A DNA stretch of 64,000 nt from M0103 sp040386155 (GTDB taxonomy: Bacteria; Bacteroidota; Bacteroidia; Flavobacteriales_D; Crocinitomicaceae). The stretch is from the NCBI GenBank assembly GCA_040386155.1, contig JAZKFZ010000005.1, positions 310,001 through 374,000 of the forward strand, read 5' to 3'. The position numbers and the translations under genes were made by a program. Shown here piece after piece: positions 7,032-15,508 of this stretch (position 1 is the stretch's first letter; each line of letters starts with the position of its first letter). Under the pieces are notes generated by a model. It did not search any database and had not been told where the DNA came from. It worked only from the letters and a program-made list of their open reading frames with translations.

Positions 7032-8732
7032 CTACTTAACGATTGCTGTAAATTCAGCGTTGTCAGCATATTTCAAAAATTCTCTATCTTTCATTGCTTT
7101 AGCTTTCAAAGAAGCATCTTTAGCGAAAGCACTTTTAAGGTTGCTTACCGTTTTAGCTAAATCTTTGTCGTTTGAAGCATTGATTGCTTTCAAGTAGTAC
7201 CCTTGAGCAGACTCTTTGTCTTTCGACTTGTCAAGTGTAGTGTTTGAGTTAGCAAAGTTATCGTTCAATGTTTGAGCCAATGCTTTGTTGTAAGTATCTT
7301 CAGATCCGAAGTTAGAAATAGCATCAGCATATTTACCATCTTGAATATTAAGAATACCCCAGTTGTAGCTCACTTCAGAACCAGCACCTTTCGCTTGTCC
7401 TAATAATTGTTTTGCTTTAGCACGGTCTCCAGAAGCACCAGCAATTGCAGCCAAGTTGTTCTTAGCGATTGCGTTGTCTTTCAGGGAATTTGCTTTTTCA
7501 AACTTAGCTTTAGCATCAGACATTTTACCTTGTGCATACAATACAGCACCTAAGTTATTGTGTGTTCTGTGGTCTGTTCCAAAGTTTGCAACAGCAACTT
7601 CGTACAATTTAGCTTTTGCATTTAAATCGTCAGTTAATGTTGCAGCGAACATTAATTCTTCCAATTTCAAAGAGTTTGGATTAGAAACAGCAACTGCTTT
7701 CAATTCCTCATCTGTGTAACCATTCAAATCATAGTTAACGATGATTTCAGAACGACGTAATAATGGGAAGATGTTTTTGTCAAGGTAAGTAAATGTTTTA
7801 CCCATGTTACGCATTTCAGCCTCACGTGTTTTTGGATCTGAATTCATTTCCAATACGCGGATGATTAAGTTACGCTCGTCTGGATTAATAGTAGTTGATT
7901 TGTTCAACTCTTTTTTAAATCCTTCAAAATCTTCTCCACGACCAGTCATGTTGTAAATTTCGCCTGACGCTTTTTCGTTTTTCGCTTTTTTAGCAGCATC
8001 TTGAGCAACTTTTTTACCAGCAGCAGCTCTTTCAGTTGATAATGAGTTGTTTTTATCTTCTTCTCCTTCTGGTGAAGCATAACCAACAACATCAATAGAC
8101 TTGATAGCAATTTTTGGATTTGCTTGTGCAGCAACTAACCAATTTTGCAATGCCGTAATATCAGCATCTTTCAATTCATTCGCACGAACAACCGCTTTTC
8201 CTTTTTCGTAGTTAACTGTCGCAGAAGTAGATTCTGGTGTAACACGTTGGAACGCATCTTTTTCGTAAATAACTCGGAAATCTTTGTTAACCAATAAAGG
8301 AGTAATAATTGTTCCTTTAGCAATAACTGTATCTTGGAATTTTCCTTCTTTCTCTTTTTCTCCTTTGTACACTTTGCCAGTGATCGTTAAATCTGTGTAC
8401 TCATACTCAGCTTTGTAAGGCACTACATCGTAGTAAGAAACAGTTCCTCCTGGCTTGTACATAACTTTTTCGCCATTCCCTGTTGCTTTCTCTCCTAAAA
8501 CTGTAACAGTTTTAAGTGCTGTTGAACCAAGCATTGGAGTGATCTCAGCTTTCGCTTTTTTCTTAATTCCTTTATCTGGAAATTCTACATCTACTTTCAC
8601 TCGAACTGAGTCAGCATGCATTTCCAACGGAGATGGAGTAACTGTGTACTTCAAGTCCTTTAACAAATCACAGCTCGTCACTAAGACTCCTGATACTGCG
8701 ACTAAAGCTAATCCTTTAATTTGTCTTTTCAT
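7032..8732 (-). CDS. Lipoprotein with OmpA-like and tetratricopeptide repeat regions
   Basis: The 566-residue protein starts with a signal peptide and lipobox ending at C21 (GVLVTSC), so it is predicted to be attached to the outer membrane. After a beta-rich N-terminal region, residues of about 155-300 resemble an OmpA C-terminal peptidoglycan-binding domain (VVGYASPEGEEDKNNSLSTERA). Residues from about 370 onward form TPR-like helix pairs (HNNLGAVLYAQGKMSDAKAKFEKA). Proteins of this architecture occur in Bacteroidota and some work with T9SS, but nothing here proves such a role. It is a single gene ending at a shared terminator. Confidence 0.75.
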   Translation of the reverse strand: MKRQIKGLALVAVSGVLVTSCDLLKDLKYTVTPSPLEMHADSVRVKVDVEFPDKGIKKKAKAEITPMLGSTALKTVTVLGEKATGNGEKVMYKPGGTVSYYDVVPYKAEYEYTDLTITGKVYKGEKEKEGKFQDTVIAKGTIITPLLVNKDFRVIYEKDAFQRVTPESTSATVNYEKGKAVVRANELKDADITALQNWLVAAQANPKIAIKSIDVVGYASPEGEEDKNNSLSTERAAAGKKVAQDAAKKAKNEKASGEIYNMTGRGEDFEGFKKELNKSTTINPDERNLIIRVLEMNSDPKTREAEMRNMGKTFTYLDKNIFPLLRRSEIIVNYDLNGYTDEELKAVAVSNPNSLKLEELMFAATLTDDLNAKAKLYEVAVANFGTDHRTHNNLGAVLYAQGKMSDAKAKFEKANSLKDNAIAKNNLAAIAGASGDRAKAKQLLGQAKGAGSEVSYNWGILNIQDGKYADAISNFGSEDTYNKALAQTLNDNFANSNTTLDKSKDKESAQGYYLKAINASNDKDLAKTVSNLKSAFAKDASLKAKAMKDREFLKYADNAEFTAIVK

Positions 8733-8803
8733 ATTTGTAGTTTAAATCCTTTTCTAAAACTCGACAATATTACGCATATTAATCAAGGAAATGAAGAAAA
8801 ATT

Positions 8804-9316
8804 TTAATTGTTAATAAAAATTTTCTGGTTAATCGGTTTAATATTTTCAGTAATCGGTAGGTTTTGAATTAATTGATTAATTACTACCCCACACAATGGG
8901 TCTCTCAATACAGTAGCAATCTCATTAAGAGGTATTAACACAAAGTTGCGTTGATGATACAACGGATGAGGAATAACAAGGGTTTGTGAGTAATAAATCT
9001 GTTCACCAAACAACACAATATCAATGTCGATTAACCTCGATTCATACCGTTCTTTTCCATTTTTTGTCCTTCCAATTTTTCGTTCTATTTCCTTACAAGT
9101 TTTCAACAATTCTAGCGGAGACAACGAAGTCTTAAAATGAACACAAAGATTATAGAAATTTTGGTCCGACTCAAAACCCCAAGGGGCTGATTCGTAAATC
9201 CTTGAACAAGATGCTATCGTTCCATAGGCTTGCAATTCATTTACTGCGCTTTGCAAAGCAAGAAATCGATCTCCGAGATTGCTGCCAAGCGACAAGAAAG
9301 CAGAATTTAATTCCAT
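8804..9316 (-). CDS. folK: 2-amino-4-hydroxy-6-hydroxymethyldihydropteridine diphosphokinase
   Basis: A 170-residue HPPK enzyme that transfers pyrophosphate from ATP to the pterin in folate synthesis. Signature elements are the N-terminal AFLSLGSNLGDR, the YESAPWGF loop, and the RLIDIDIVLFGEQ metal/ATP-binding motif followed by IPHPLYHQRNFVLIPLNEIA. Length is typical. Its start overlaps the end of gldD by 10 bases, so it is the last gene of the mutY-ssb-gldE-gldD-folK run. Confidence 0.95.
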   Translation of the reverse strand: MELNSAFLSLGSNLGDRFLALQSAVNELQAYGTIASCSRIYESAPWGFESDQNFYNLCVHFKTSLSPLELLKTCKEIERKIGRTKNGKERYESRLIDIDIVLFGEQIYYSQTLVIPHPLYHQRNFVLIPLNEIATVLRDPLCGVVINQLIQNLPITENIKPINQKIFINN

Positions 9317-9888
9317 CTAAAGCTAGTGTAGATTTTTTCCAAGTCCTTTTTGATGTAGTCCAATGTTGGTTTTAATGAATCATAATTTGGACGTGCGTTG
9401 AGTAATAATTCTGCTCTAAAAAAATGGCGACTCGAATCCGTCAGATAAAATTGAAAATTTGTTGCAACATCTCCCTCCAATTCGAAAAAGGTTCCAAAAA
9501 CTTTACTTTCAGGACGCAAAATCTTAAAATCATTGATTGTTGTTGCCTTCACTTTATGATCATCCACTTTATCGTTCGCAAAATTGATGAATTTGGACAA
9601 GGTATCCGTAGTACTTAGTTGATAATAAAAACAGTAAATTTTCCCATTCAACTTTCCTAAATCAATATCAAAACTGCAAGCACCATTCCCTTCGACCTTG
9701 TTTGTTTTCTCAATAGTAAAAAACTCCGACATTTGAAATTTAGGTCCACACTGCGTTACCACATCAATTGATTTTCCATTGATCGGAAGATCCATGCGCA
9801 AATACGTTGGTGGCTTTGGATTCATTTTCTCATCGCCACACGACGTTAAGACCAAAAGAATCACTACTATAATCAAACTATTTTTCAT
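9307..9888 (-). CDS. gldD: Gliding motility lipoprotein GldD
   Basis: A 193-residue lipoprotein with signal peptide and lipobox cysteine C17 (VLTSC). Family features include PPTYLRMDLP shortly after the lipobox, GKIYCFYYQL in the middle, the FGTFFELEGDVATNFQFYLTDS block and the C-terminal RPNYDSLKPTLDYIKKDL. GldD is required for gliding and is associated with T9SS function in Flavobacterium; its mechanism is unknown. It lies 9 bp downstream of gldE, as in other Flavobacteriales, and overlaps folK. Confidence 0.92.
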   Translation of the reverse strand: MKNSLIIVVILLVLTSCGDEKMNPKPPTYLRMDLPINGKSIDVVTQCGPKFQMSEFFTIEKTNKVEGNGACSFDIDLGKLNGKIYCFYYQLSTTDTLSKFINFANDKVDDHKVKATTINDFKILRPESKVFGTFFELEGDVATNFQFYLTDSSRHFFRAELLLNARPNYDSLKPTLDYIKKDLEKIYTSFRWN

Positions 9889-9897
9889 AATACTTCT

Positions 9898-11196
9898 TTA
9901 TTTCAACACCACTTTAATCAATTTCACTCTTCGTTTGTCAGACGACTCAACAATCAATTTAACACCATCTACTTCCATCATTTCATTGTTCTTGAGAATT
10001 TTACCATTCGTTTCAACAATAAAACCACCAATCGTTTCTGAGTCGCCTTTTCGCTCTTCGAACTTTTCCTCATCAACGCCTGTAATTTTGTAAAAATCAT
10101 TCAAGGTGGTTCGACCTTCAAAAACATAGGTCATATCGTCAATTTTCGAGTAAATGACATCTTCGTCGTCAAATTCGTCAGAAATATCACCTAAAATTTC
10201 CTCAAGCACATCTTCCAAAGTTACAATTCCGCTAGTACCCCCATATTCATCCACGACGATTGCTATGTGACTTTTCATTTTCTGAAAATCGCGCAATAAA
10301 TCGTCGATCATCTTTGTTTCGGGTATATAATAGGGATCCCGAATTAACTGTTGCCAATTGAAAGTTAACTCCTCATCTAAAAAAGGAAGTAAATCCTTTA
10401 TGTTAAGTACCCCAATAACATTGTCTTGACGATTTTCAAATACTGGAATACGGGAGTATCCATGTTCTCTAATCAAATCCATCACTTGATCAAAATTTAG
10501 ATTTTTATTGATTGAAATTAAATCAATCCTTGATCGCATGATTTGTCGAGCATCCGTGTTCCCAAACTTAACTATGCCATCAAAAATCTTATGTTCTTCT
10601 TTGGTAAAGTCTTCCTCGATGGTCAATTCAATTGCCTTTGCAAGCTCTCCAGAAGCAACTTGCACTGTAGATCTAGAGGTCTGACGACCAATAACACCCA
10701 TTCTGCTACCTGCTAATTTTCGAATCGTGAGGAAAAAAGGGAAATAGTAAAAAATCCAAAAGAATATTTTTCCAATCCGAAGCACTTTATCACTGGCTTT
10801 ATGAGCGACGAATTGCGCTATAAAATCAATAATCCAAAATAATAAAAGCAAGGTCAATCCTTCGATGAAAAAGCACCATGCGAAGCTTCCACAATTAAAC
10901 AAAACTTGCCAACATTCAATAAAAAGAATGATCGTAACAACTTGAGTGAAGACCAAGAATAATGAAATAGAGACCACTACTCCATTTGCATCTTTGAGTA
11001 AGTCGAAATGCTTAGATCGCTCATTGAAGCGAAGCTTATCTGCTTCAGACATTTCATTTACTGCCTTTTGTGAAGCACTTGCAACAATTAAAAAACCGAT
11101 AAAAACTAGCAATGCAAAAAGCAGCGGATACAGCATCCACTGGGAAAAAGCTTCATGCTGAAAAGTAGGTAAAATTAAACGCTGGGGAGGCTCCAT
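9898..11196 (-). CDS. gldE: Gliding motility-associated protein GldE (CNNM/CBS/CorC-HlyC family)
   Basis: A 432-residue inner-membrane protein. The N-terminal 165 residues hold several hydrophobic segments of a CNNM (DUF21-type) transmembrane domain. A CBS pair follows (about 215-330; includes SRIPVFENRQDNVIGVLNIKD and VVDEYGGTSGIVTLEDVLEEI), then a C-terminal CorC/HlyC domain ending near 430. Family members elsewhere are implicated in cation efflux; in Flavobacterium GldE acts together with GldD and its overexpression partly compensates a gldB defect. It sits between ssb and gldD on one transcript. Confidence 0.93.
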   Translation of the reverse strand: MEPPQRLILPTFQHEAFSQWMLYPLLFALLVFIGFLIVASASQKAVNEMSEADKLRFNERSKHFDLLKDANGVVVSISLFLVFTQVVTIILFIECWQVLFNCGSFAWCFFIEGLTLLLLFWIIDFIAQFVAHKASDKVLRIGKIFFWIFYYFPFFLTIRKLAGSRMGVIGRQTSRSTVQVASGELAKAIELTIEEDFTKEEHKIFDGIVKFGNTDARQIMRSRIDLISINKNLNFDQVMDLIREHGYSRIPVFENRQDNVIGVLNIKDLLPFLDEELTFNWQQLIRDPYYIPETKMIDDLLRDFQKMKSHIAIVVDEYGGTSGIVTLEDVLEEILGDISDEFDDEDVIYSKIDDMTYVFEGRTTLNDFYKITGVDEEKFEERKGDSETIGGFIVETNGKILKNNEMMEVDGVKLIVESSDKRRVKLIKVVLK

Positions 11197-11210
11197 TTTC
11201 GAATTTAAAA

Positions 11211-11663
11211 TTAAAAAGGAAGGTTTGAATCTCCTTTATCATTTAGCAAATCTTGAATAGGAGTTGGGGCGTTTGGACCATCATTCTTTGGGTAAGCAGG
11301 CTTACTTTCAGACCGTTCACTGCCTTCTGGTCGAGCTAAAATAGTTAATTCATCTGCCAAAACTTCTGTTGTGTAGCGAGTAACACCTTCTTTGTCTTGC
11401 CAAGTTCTTTTTTTTAATTTACCTTCCACATAGACTTTATAGCCTTTCTTGACATACTTTTCAACGACTTCGGCAAGCCCTCTCCAAACAACCACATCGT
11501 GCCAATCCGTAATCTCCCTCTTCTCACCCGTTTGACGATCGGTAATCGTTTCTGAAGTTGCCAATGAAAAATTAGCCACTGCGGTTCCATTCTCCAAATA
11601 GCGCACTTCCGGATCTTTGCCAAGATTACCAATTAAGATTACTTTATTTACACTTCCAGCCAT
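11211..11663 (-). CDS. ssb: Single-stranded DNA-binding protein
   Basis: A 150-residue OB-fold protein beginning AGSVNKVILIGNLGKDPEVR. Conserved aromatic/basic positions are present (DWHDVVVWRGLAEVVEKYVK, VYVEGKLKKRTWQDKEG). The disordered tail ends in the acidic-hydrophobic tip GDSNLPF, which docks partner proteins. It is located between mutY and gldE, the usual Flavobacteriales order. Confidence 0.97.
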   Translation of the reverse strand: MAGSVNKVILIGNLGKDPEVRYLENGTAVANFSLATSETITDRQTGEKREITDWHDVVVWRGLAEVVEKYVKKGYKVYVEGKLKKRTWQDKEGVTRYTTEVLADELTILARPEGSERSESKPAYPKNDGPNAPTPIQDLLNDKGDSNLPF

Positions 11664-11678
11664 ATACTTCTTACAAAC

Positions 11679-12701
11679 TTAATGAATTAATTTATTATTT
11701 TCCAAATACAACTCTATCAATCTCGGAATCGGATAATCATCAAGTTTTTCAAGTGACACTGCCACCCAGCTATCGTCAATTTTTTCAGGAAATTCAGAAA
11801 AATGATAAAAGGTAGTGATGATTTTTTGATGTGATAAAACGTGTATAATTTCTTTGGAAACAACACGCGCTTTTGCAGTGTAAGCAGAAAGTTCCGAATT
11901 TAATTCCGGAATTACTTCAATCAAAGGAAACTGATAAAGTTGCTGCCAAATATCTTTTTCTGTTCGCTGCTGCAGTAGTATTTTCTCGTCCTGACAATAG
12001 ATCAGATAATGAAAATAGCGATTTCGAACTTTCAGTTTTTTTGATTTGACTGGTCGCAAAGAAATTTTATCTGAACCGACAACGGCGCATGAATCTTTCA
12101 ATGGACAATTGTTACAATCAGGATTTTGCGGTTTGCAGACCAAGGCGCCGATTTCCATCAATGCTTGATTGTGTTCTCCATGATTTTTATTTCCGAGTAA
12201 CGACTGCGCTAAGGATTTAAAGTGTTTAATTCCTTCGTTCGTGTCGATTGGTAAATCAATATCAAAATAGCGACTCAGCACCCTGTAGACATTTCCATCA
12301 ACTACGGCATGAGGCAAATCGAACGAAATAGATGCAATGGCAGAAGCGGTATAATCGCCGATTCCTTTCAAGGCAAGAATAGCTGAAAATGAATTTGGAA
12401 ATGATGCATTGTGCTTCTCAACGATGATTTTTGCAGTTGCATGCAGATTTCGCGCTCTACTGTAGTAACCCAAGCCTTGCCAATCGCGCAAAACTGATTG
12501 CTCTGACGCTTTTGCAAGCGCCTGTATATCAGGATAGTTCTCAATAAATTTATTAAAATAACTCAATCCTTGATCTACACGTGTTTGCTGTAAAATAATT
12601 TCCGACAGCCAAATGTGGTAAGGAAGTTTCTTTTTACGCCAGGGTAAATCTCTGCAATTTAGTCTAAACCAATCTGTTATTAATAGATGAAAATCAGCCA
12701 T
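11679..12701 (-). CDS. mutY: A/G-specific adenine glycosylase MutY
   Basis: A 340-residue base-excision enzyme that removes adenine opposite 8-oxoguanine. The frame is open to 12758, but the ATG at 12701 (MADFHLLITDWF) fits the family start and leaves the upstream promoter region free. Catalytic E34 lies in WLSEIILQQT and D135 in VVDGN; the helix-hairpin-helix is LKGIGDYTASAIAS. The 4Fe-4S cluster ligands are C189, C196, C199 and C205 with the canonical C-x6-C-x2-C-x5-C spacing. The C-terminal third is a NUDIX-like 8-oxoG recognition domain. It is the first gene of the mutY-ssb-gldE-gldD-folK transcript. Confidence 0.96.
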   Translation of the reverse strand: MADFHLLITDWFRLNCRDLPWRKKKLPYHIWLSEIILQQTRVDQGLSYFNKFIENYPDIQALAKASEQSVLRDWQGLGYYSRARNLHATAKIIVEKHNASFPNSFSAILALKGIGDYTASAIASISFDLPHAVVDGNVYRVLSRYFDIDLPIDTNEGIKHFKSLAQSLLGNKNHGEHNQALMEIGALVCKPQNPDCNNCPLKDSCAVVGSDKISLRPVKSKKLKVRNRYFHYLIYCQDEKILLQQRTEKDIWQQLYQFPLIEVIPELNSELSAYTAKARVVSKEIIHVLSHQKIITTFYHFSEFPEKIDDSWVAVSLEKLDDYPIPRLIELYLENNKLIH

Positions 12702-12734
12702 TGAGATAATAAATTCATTTTTTTTCACAAAAAA

Positions 12735-12742
12735 CAAAGTTA
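12735..12742 (-). promoter_or_regulatory. Candidate -7 element for the mutY-ssb-gldE-gldD-folK transcript
   Basis: On the minus strand this reads TAACTTTG, matching TAnnTTTG, 33 bp upstream of the chosen mutY ATG. A TTG lies about 24 bp further upstream, slightly farther than ideal. It faces away from the HU promoter. Confidence 0.4.
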
Positions 12743-12758
12743 AGTCTTTTGATACCAC

Positions 12759-12766
12759 TATTTTTG
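12759..12766 (+). promoter_or_regulatory. Candidate -7 element for the HU gene
   Basis: TATTTTTG matches the TAnnTTTG consensus and lies 42 bp before the HU start codon. The -33 element is not obvious. Together with the mutY element on the other strand it makes a compact divergent promoter region. Confidence 0.45.
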
Positions 12767-12808
12767 CAACCGAAATAAAATCAAGTATAAATAATAATTT
12801 AGTTTAAA

Positions 12809-13099
12809 ATGACAAAAGCAGACATCGTCGCACAAATTGCAGATGAAACAGGTTTAGAGAGAGCAGAAGCTTTAAAAGCAGTAGAATCTTTCATGACAAA
12901 CATTAAATCATCATTATCAAAAGAACAAAACGTGTACTTGAGAGGATTTGGAAGTTTCATCGTTAAGAAAAGAGCGGAGAAAACGGGGCGCAACATCTCT
13001 AAGAAAACAACAATTATTATTCCTGCACACAACATCCCATCATTTAAACCTGCAAAAACATTTGTAGACCAAGTGAGAAAAAACGTGAAAGTGAAGTAA
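12809..13099 (+). CDS. HU/IHF family DNA-binding protein
   Basis: A 96-residue histone-like protein that bends and compacts DNA. It begins TKADIVAQIADETGLERAEA, the two-helix dimerisation region, followed by LRGFGSFIVKKRAEKTGRN, the family signature, and the DNA-clasping arm containing the P-x-F motif (IIIPAHNIPSFKPAKTF). The length is typical. It is monocistronic, with a terminator at 13142-13174. Confidence 0.95.
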   Translation: MTKADIVAQIADETGLERAEALKAVESFMTNIKSSLSKEQNVYLRGFGSFIVKKRAEKTGRNISKKTTIIIPAHNIPSFKPAKTFVDQVRKNVKVK

Positions 13100-13113
13100 A
13101 TTTCAAGTAAAAC

Positions 13114-13143
13114 TTTGCATTTACGGTAAAATTATTAAATTTG
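13114..13143 (+). promoter_or_regulatory. Promoter of the COX24-like gene (TTTG-N18-TAAATTTG)
   Basis: TTTG at 13114-13117 and TAAATTTG at 13136-13143 are separated by 18 bp, close to the Bacteroidota consensus. The expected start site near 13150 lies within the HU terminator hairpin, so termination of HU and initiation of the next transcript overlap. Confidence 0.65.
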
Positions 13144-13174
13144 CACTCCCGTTTTTTCGAGAGTGCATTTTTTA
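13142..13174 (+). terminator. Intrinsic terminator of the HU gene
   Basis: TGCACTC (13142-13148) pairs with GAGTGCA (13161-13167), followed by T6A and more T-rich sequence. The left arm overlaps the last bases of the promoter -7 element at 13136-13143. Confidence 0.75.
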
Positions 13175-13228
13175 TTTTGAAGGAACGGAATACAACACAA
13201 AAGATATTAACCAATTAAATATAGCATT

Positions 13229-13321
13229 ATGCCAAGTGGAAAGAAAAGAAAAAGACACAAAATGGCTACGCACAAGCGTAAGAAAAGACTAAGAAAAAAC
13301 CGTCATAAAAAGAAAAAATAA
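13229..13321 (+). CDS. Very small basic protein, COX24/AURKAIP1 (mS38)-like
   Basis: A 30-codon gene encoding MPSGKKRKRHKMATHKRKKR followed by another Lys/Arg/His-rich segment. More than half of the residues are basic. It matches the short Bacteroidota proteins assigned to the AURKAIP1/COX24 C-terminal domain family, related to mitochondrial ribosomal protein mS38 and to mycobacterial bS22, so a small-subunit ribosomal role is likely by homology. It has its own promoter at 13114-13143 and a terminator at 13350-13380. It is easily missed because of its length. Confidence 0.85.
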   Translation: MPSGKKRKRHKMATHKRKKRLRKNRHKKKK

Positions 13322-13349
13322 TTTGTCTTTTTAGAAGTCTTAAAATGAA

Positions 13350-13380
13350 AAGCTTAGCAGGTTAACCTGCTAAGTTTTTC
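13350..13380 (+). terminator. Intrinsic terminator after the COX24-like gene
   Basis: CTTAGCAGG-TTAA-CCTGCTAAG, a palindrome at 13353-13374, is followed by T5C. It ends just before the RNase G frame, supporting a start for that gene downstream at 13408. Confidence 0.85.
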
Positions 13381-13407
13381 GTGTTTAATAATATTAAATT
13401 TATTTCT

Positions 13408-14955
13408 GTGAGTTTAGAATTGGTAGTAGATTCCCGATCAAACGGAGTCTGGCTTGCCTTGCTAAGTGATGGAAAACTTATTGAATTACACGAAGAACAG
13501 GGAAATACTGACTTCGCAGTTGGAGATATATATTTAGGTAAGGTTCGAAAAGTTGTTCCGAGTCTCAACGCAGCTTTTGTTGATGTTGGATACGAAAAAG
13601 ATGCTTTTTTGCACTACCTTGATTTAGGTCCCCAATACGGTTCTCTTGCTAAGTTTACCAAAGAAACCTTACATGGCAAACAAAATGTTGCTGATTTGCA
13701 ATATTTTAAATCGGAAAAAGATATTCCGAAAGAAGGAAAAATTGACGAAATTATTTCCTCATCTCAGTCCATTTTAGTACAAGTTGCAAAGGAACCTATT
13801 TCAAGTAAGGGACCTCGACTTTGTTCAGAAATTACACTTGCTGGGCGATATTTGGTGTTAGTTCCTTTTTCTGAAAAAATTTCAATTTCTCAAAAAATTA
13901 GAGAAAGTGATGAGCGTGAGCGTTTAAAAGAAGTAATGGATGCACTTAAACCAAAGAATTTTGGGGTCATCATACGCACTGTTGCAGCGCACAAAAAAGT
14001 AGAGGAATTGGATCAGGATCTTAAAAACCTGATGGAGAAGTGGAAAACGATGTACACCAATTTGAAAGACGCCACGCCTCCGAAACGAGTGCTTGGCGAA
14101 CTTGACAAAACGTCTTCTATTTTACGTGACCTTCTCAACGAAAACTTCTCAAATATCCATGTCAATGACGAAAAATTGGCGGAAGAAATGAGATCGTATG
14201 TTACTGATATTGCTCCAGGACGCGAAAAAATTGTGAAATTCTACGAGAATAAAATCGGGATTTTTGAAAAATTTGGCATCAACAAGCAAATTAAATCACT
14301 TTTTGGAAAAAAGGTACCGCTTCCAAGTGGAGGTTACCTAATCATTGAGCACACAGAAGCAATGCACGTTATTGACGTGAATAGTGGTAACCGTAAGGGT
14401 GCTGATGGACAAGAAAGTAACGCTGTTTCAACAAATCTTGAAGCTGCTGAAGAAATTGCTCGCGTGCTTCAATTAAGAGATATGGGTGGTATCATTTGTG
14501 TTGATTTTATCGACATGCATGATCGCGAAAATAACAAGTTCCTCTTTGAGAAATTGAAGGCCCACATGTTGCGTGACCGCGCAAAGCATAATATTCTACC
14601 TCCATCTAAATTTGGTGTTATTGAAATTACGCGTCAACGTGTTCGTCCAGAAACTGATATTAAAACTTCAGAAACTTGCCCTACTTGCAAAGGAACTGGT
14701 GAAATACAAGCGTCGATCTTATTTGCCGAAGAAATTGAAACCAACCTTCATTTCTTGCTAGATGACCGCAAAGTTGCTGGACTTTCATTGCTGGTTCACC
14801 CGTATCTAGAGGCCTATTTCAAAAAGGGACTTATTTCCCGTCAAATGAAATGGTTCCTTAAATACAAAAAATGGATACGTGTTCAAGGAGATACTTCTCA
14901 GAACTTGCTTCAATATACTTTTCTAAATAAAAATAACGAAGAAATTGCGCTCTGA
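13408..14955 (+). CDS. rng: Ribonuclease G/E family endoribonuclease
   Basis: About 515 residues, starting with the GTG at 13408 (MSLELVVDSRSNGVWLALL), which matches the family N-terminus; an upstream GTG at 13381 would place nine unrelated residues directly after a terminator. An S1-type RNA-binding region follows (FAVGDIYLGKVRKVVPSLNA), then the RNase H-like and DNase I-like catalytic part with HVIDVNSGN and CVDFIDMHDREN, whose aspartates bind Mg2+. A zinc-link CPTCKGTGE lies near the end. It processes rRNA and mRNA. recX overlaps its stop codon. Confidence 0.93.
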   Translation: MSLELVVDSRSNGVWLALLSDGKLIELHEEQGNTDFAVGDIYLGKVRKVVPSLNAAFVDVGYEKDAFLHYLDLGPQYGSLAKFTKETLHGKQNVADLQYFKSEKDIPKEGKIDEIISSSQSILVQVAKEPISSKGPRLCSEITLAGRYLVLVPFSEKISISQKIRESDERERLKEVMDALKPKNFGVIIRTVAAHKKVEELDQDLKNLMEKWKTMYTNLKDATPPKRVLGELDKTSSILRDLLNENFSNIHVNDEKLAEEMRSYVTDIAPGREKIVKFYENKIGIFEKFGINKQIKSLFGKKVPLPSGGYLIIEHTEAMHVIDVNSGNRKGADGQESNAVSTNLEAAEEIARVLQLRDMGGIICVDFIDMHDRENNKFLFEKLKAHMLRDRAKHNILPPSKFGVIEITRQRVRPETDIKTSETCPTCKGTGEIQASILFAEEIETNLHFLLDDRKVAGLSLLVHPYLEAYFKKGLISRQMKWFLKYKKWIRVQGDTSQNLLQYTFLNKNNEEIAL

Positions 14956-15431
14956 TGAACTCAGGGCGCTCTTTGTCGTTTGAGGAAGTTGTTATAAAAT
15001 TAGAGAACTTTTGCGCTTATCAAGAACGCTGTTCGTATGAAATACTAGAAAAGGTAAAATCCTTTAACTTGACTGCTGAAGAAGGACAAAAAGCACTCAA
15101 ACTTCTTATTCAACATAAATTTGTCGATGATGAACGCTTTGCAAATTCCTATGCAAGTGGAAAATTTAGATTTAAAAATTGGGGGAGAAACAAAATAAAA
15201 TTTGAACTCAAGATCAAAAGAATACCAAGCGATCTAATCACAAATGCAATCTATTCCTTGGATGAAGAAGAATATGAAGCTACCGTGAAGGAACTTGCAC
15301 TAAAGAAATGGAGTGAGGTAAAAGGTAAATCTATCTATGAAAAGAAAGCAAAGGTCTACCGTTTTTTACAAAGCAAGGGTTTTGAATCCGAACTAATTGC
15401 CCGTTACACTATGTTCACAGAGATGGATTAA
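14955..15431 (+). CDS. recX: Regulatory protein RecX
   Basis: A 158-residue, three-helix-repeat protein that modulates RecA filaments. Family features are the N-terminal LENFCAYQERCSYEIL, the VDDERFANSYASGKFRFKNWG signature and the KIKFELKIKRI segment. The start codon overlaps the stop of the RNase G gene (TGATG), suggesting translational coupling. Confidence 0.9.
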   Translation: MNSGRSLSFEEVVIKLENFCAYQERCSYEILEKVKSFNLTAEEGQKALKLLIQHKFVDDERFANSYASGKFRFKNWGRNKIKFELKIKRIPSDLITNAIYSLDEEEYEATVKELALKKWSEVKGKSIYEKKAKVYRFLQSKGFESELIARYTMFTEMD

Positions 15432-15508
15432 CAGAAATTACAATTTGTTAGCTATTTCAATGTACGGTTTTTAAAAGCAAAAATGTTATTTTAGTACTCT
15501 GAAAACCA

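Noticed and set aside
12702..12758. N-terminal extension of MutY
   Set aside because: The 19 extra residues overlap a candidate promoter and precede the conserved start of MutY proteins.
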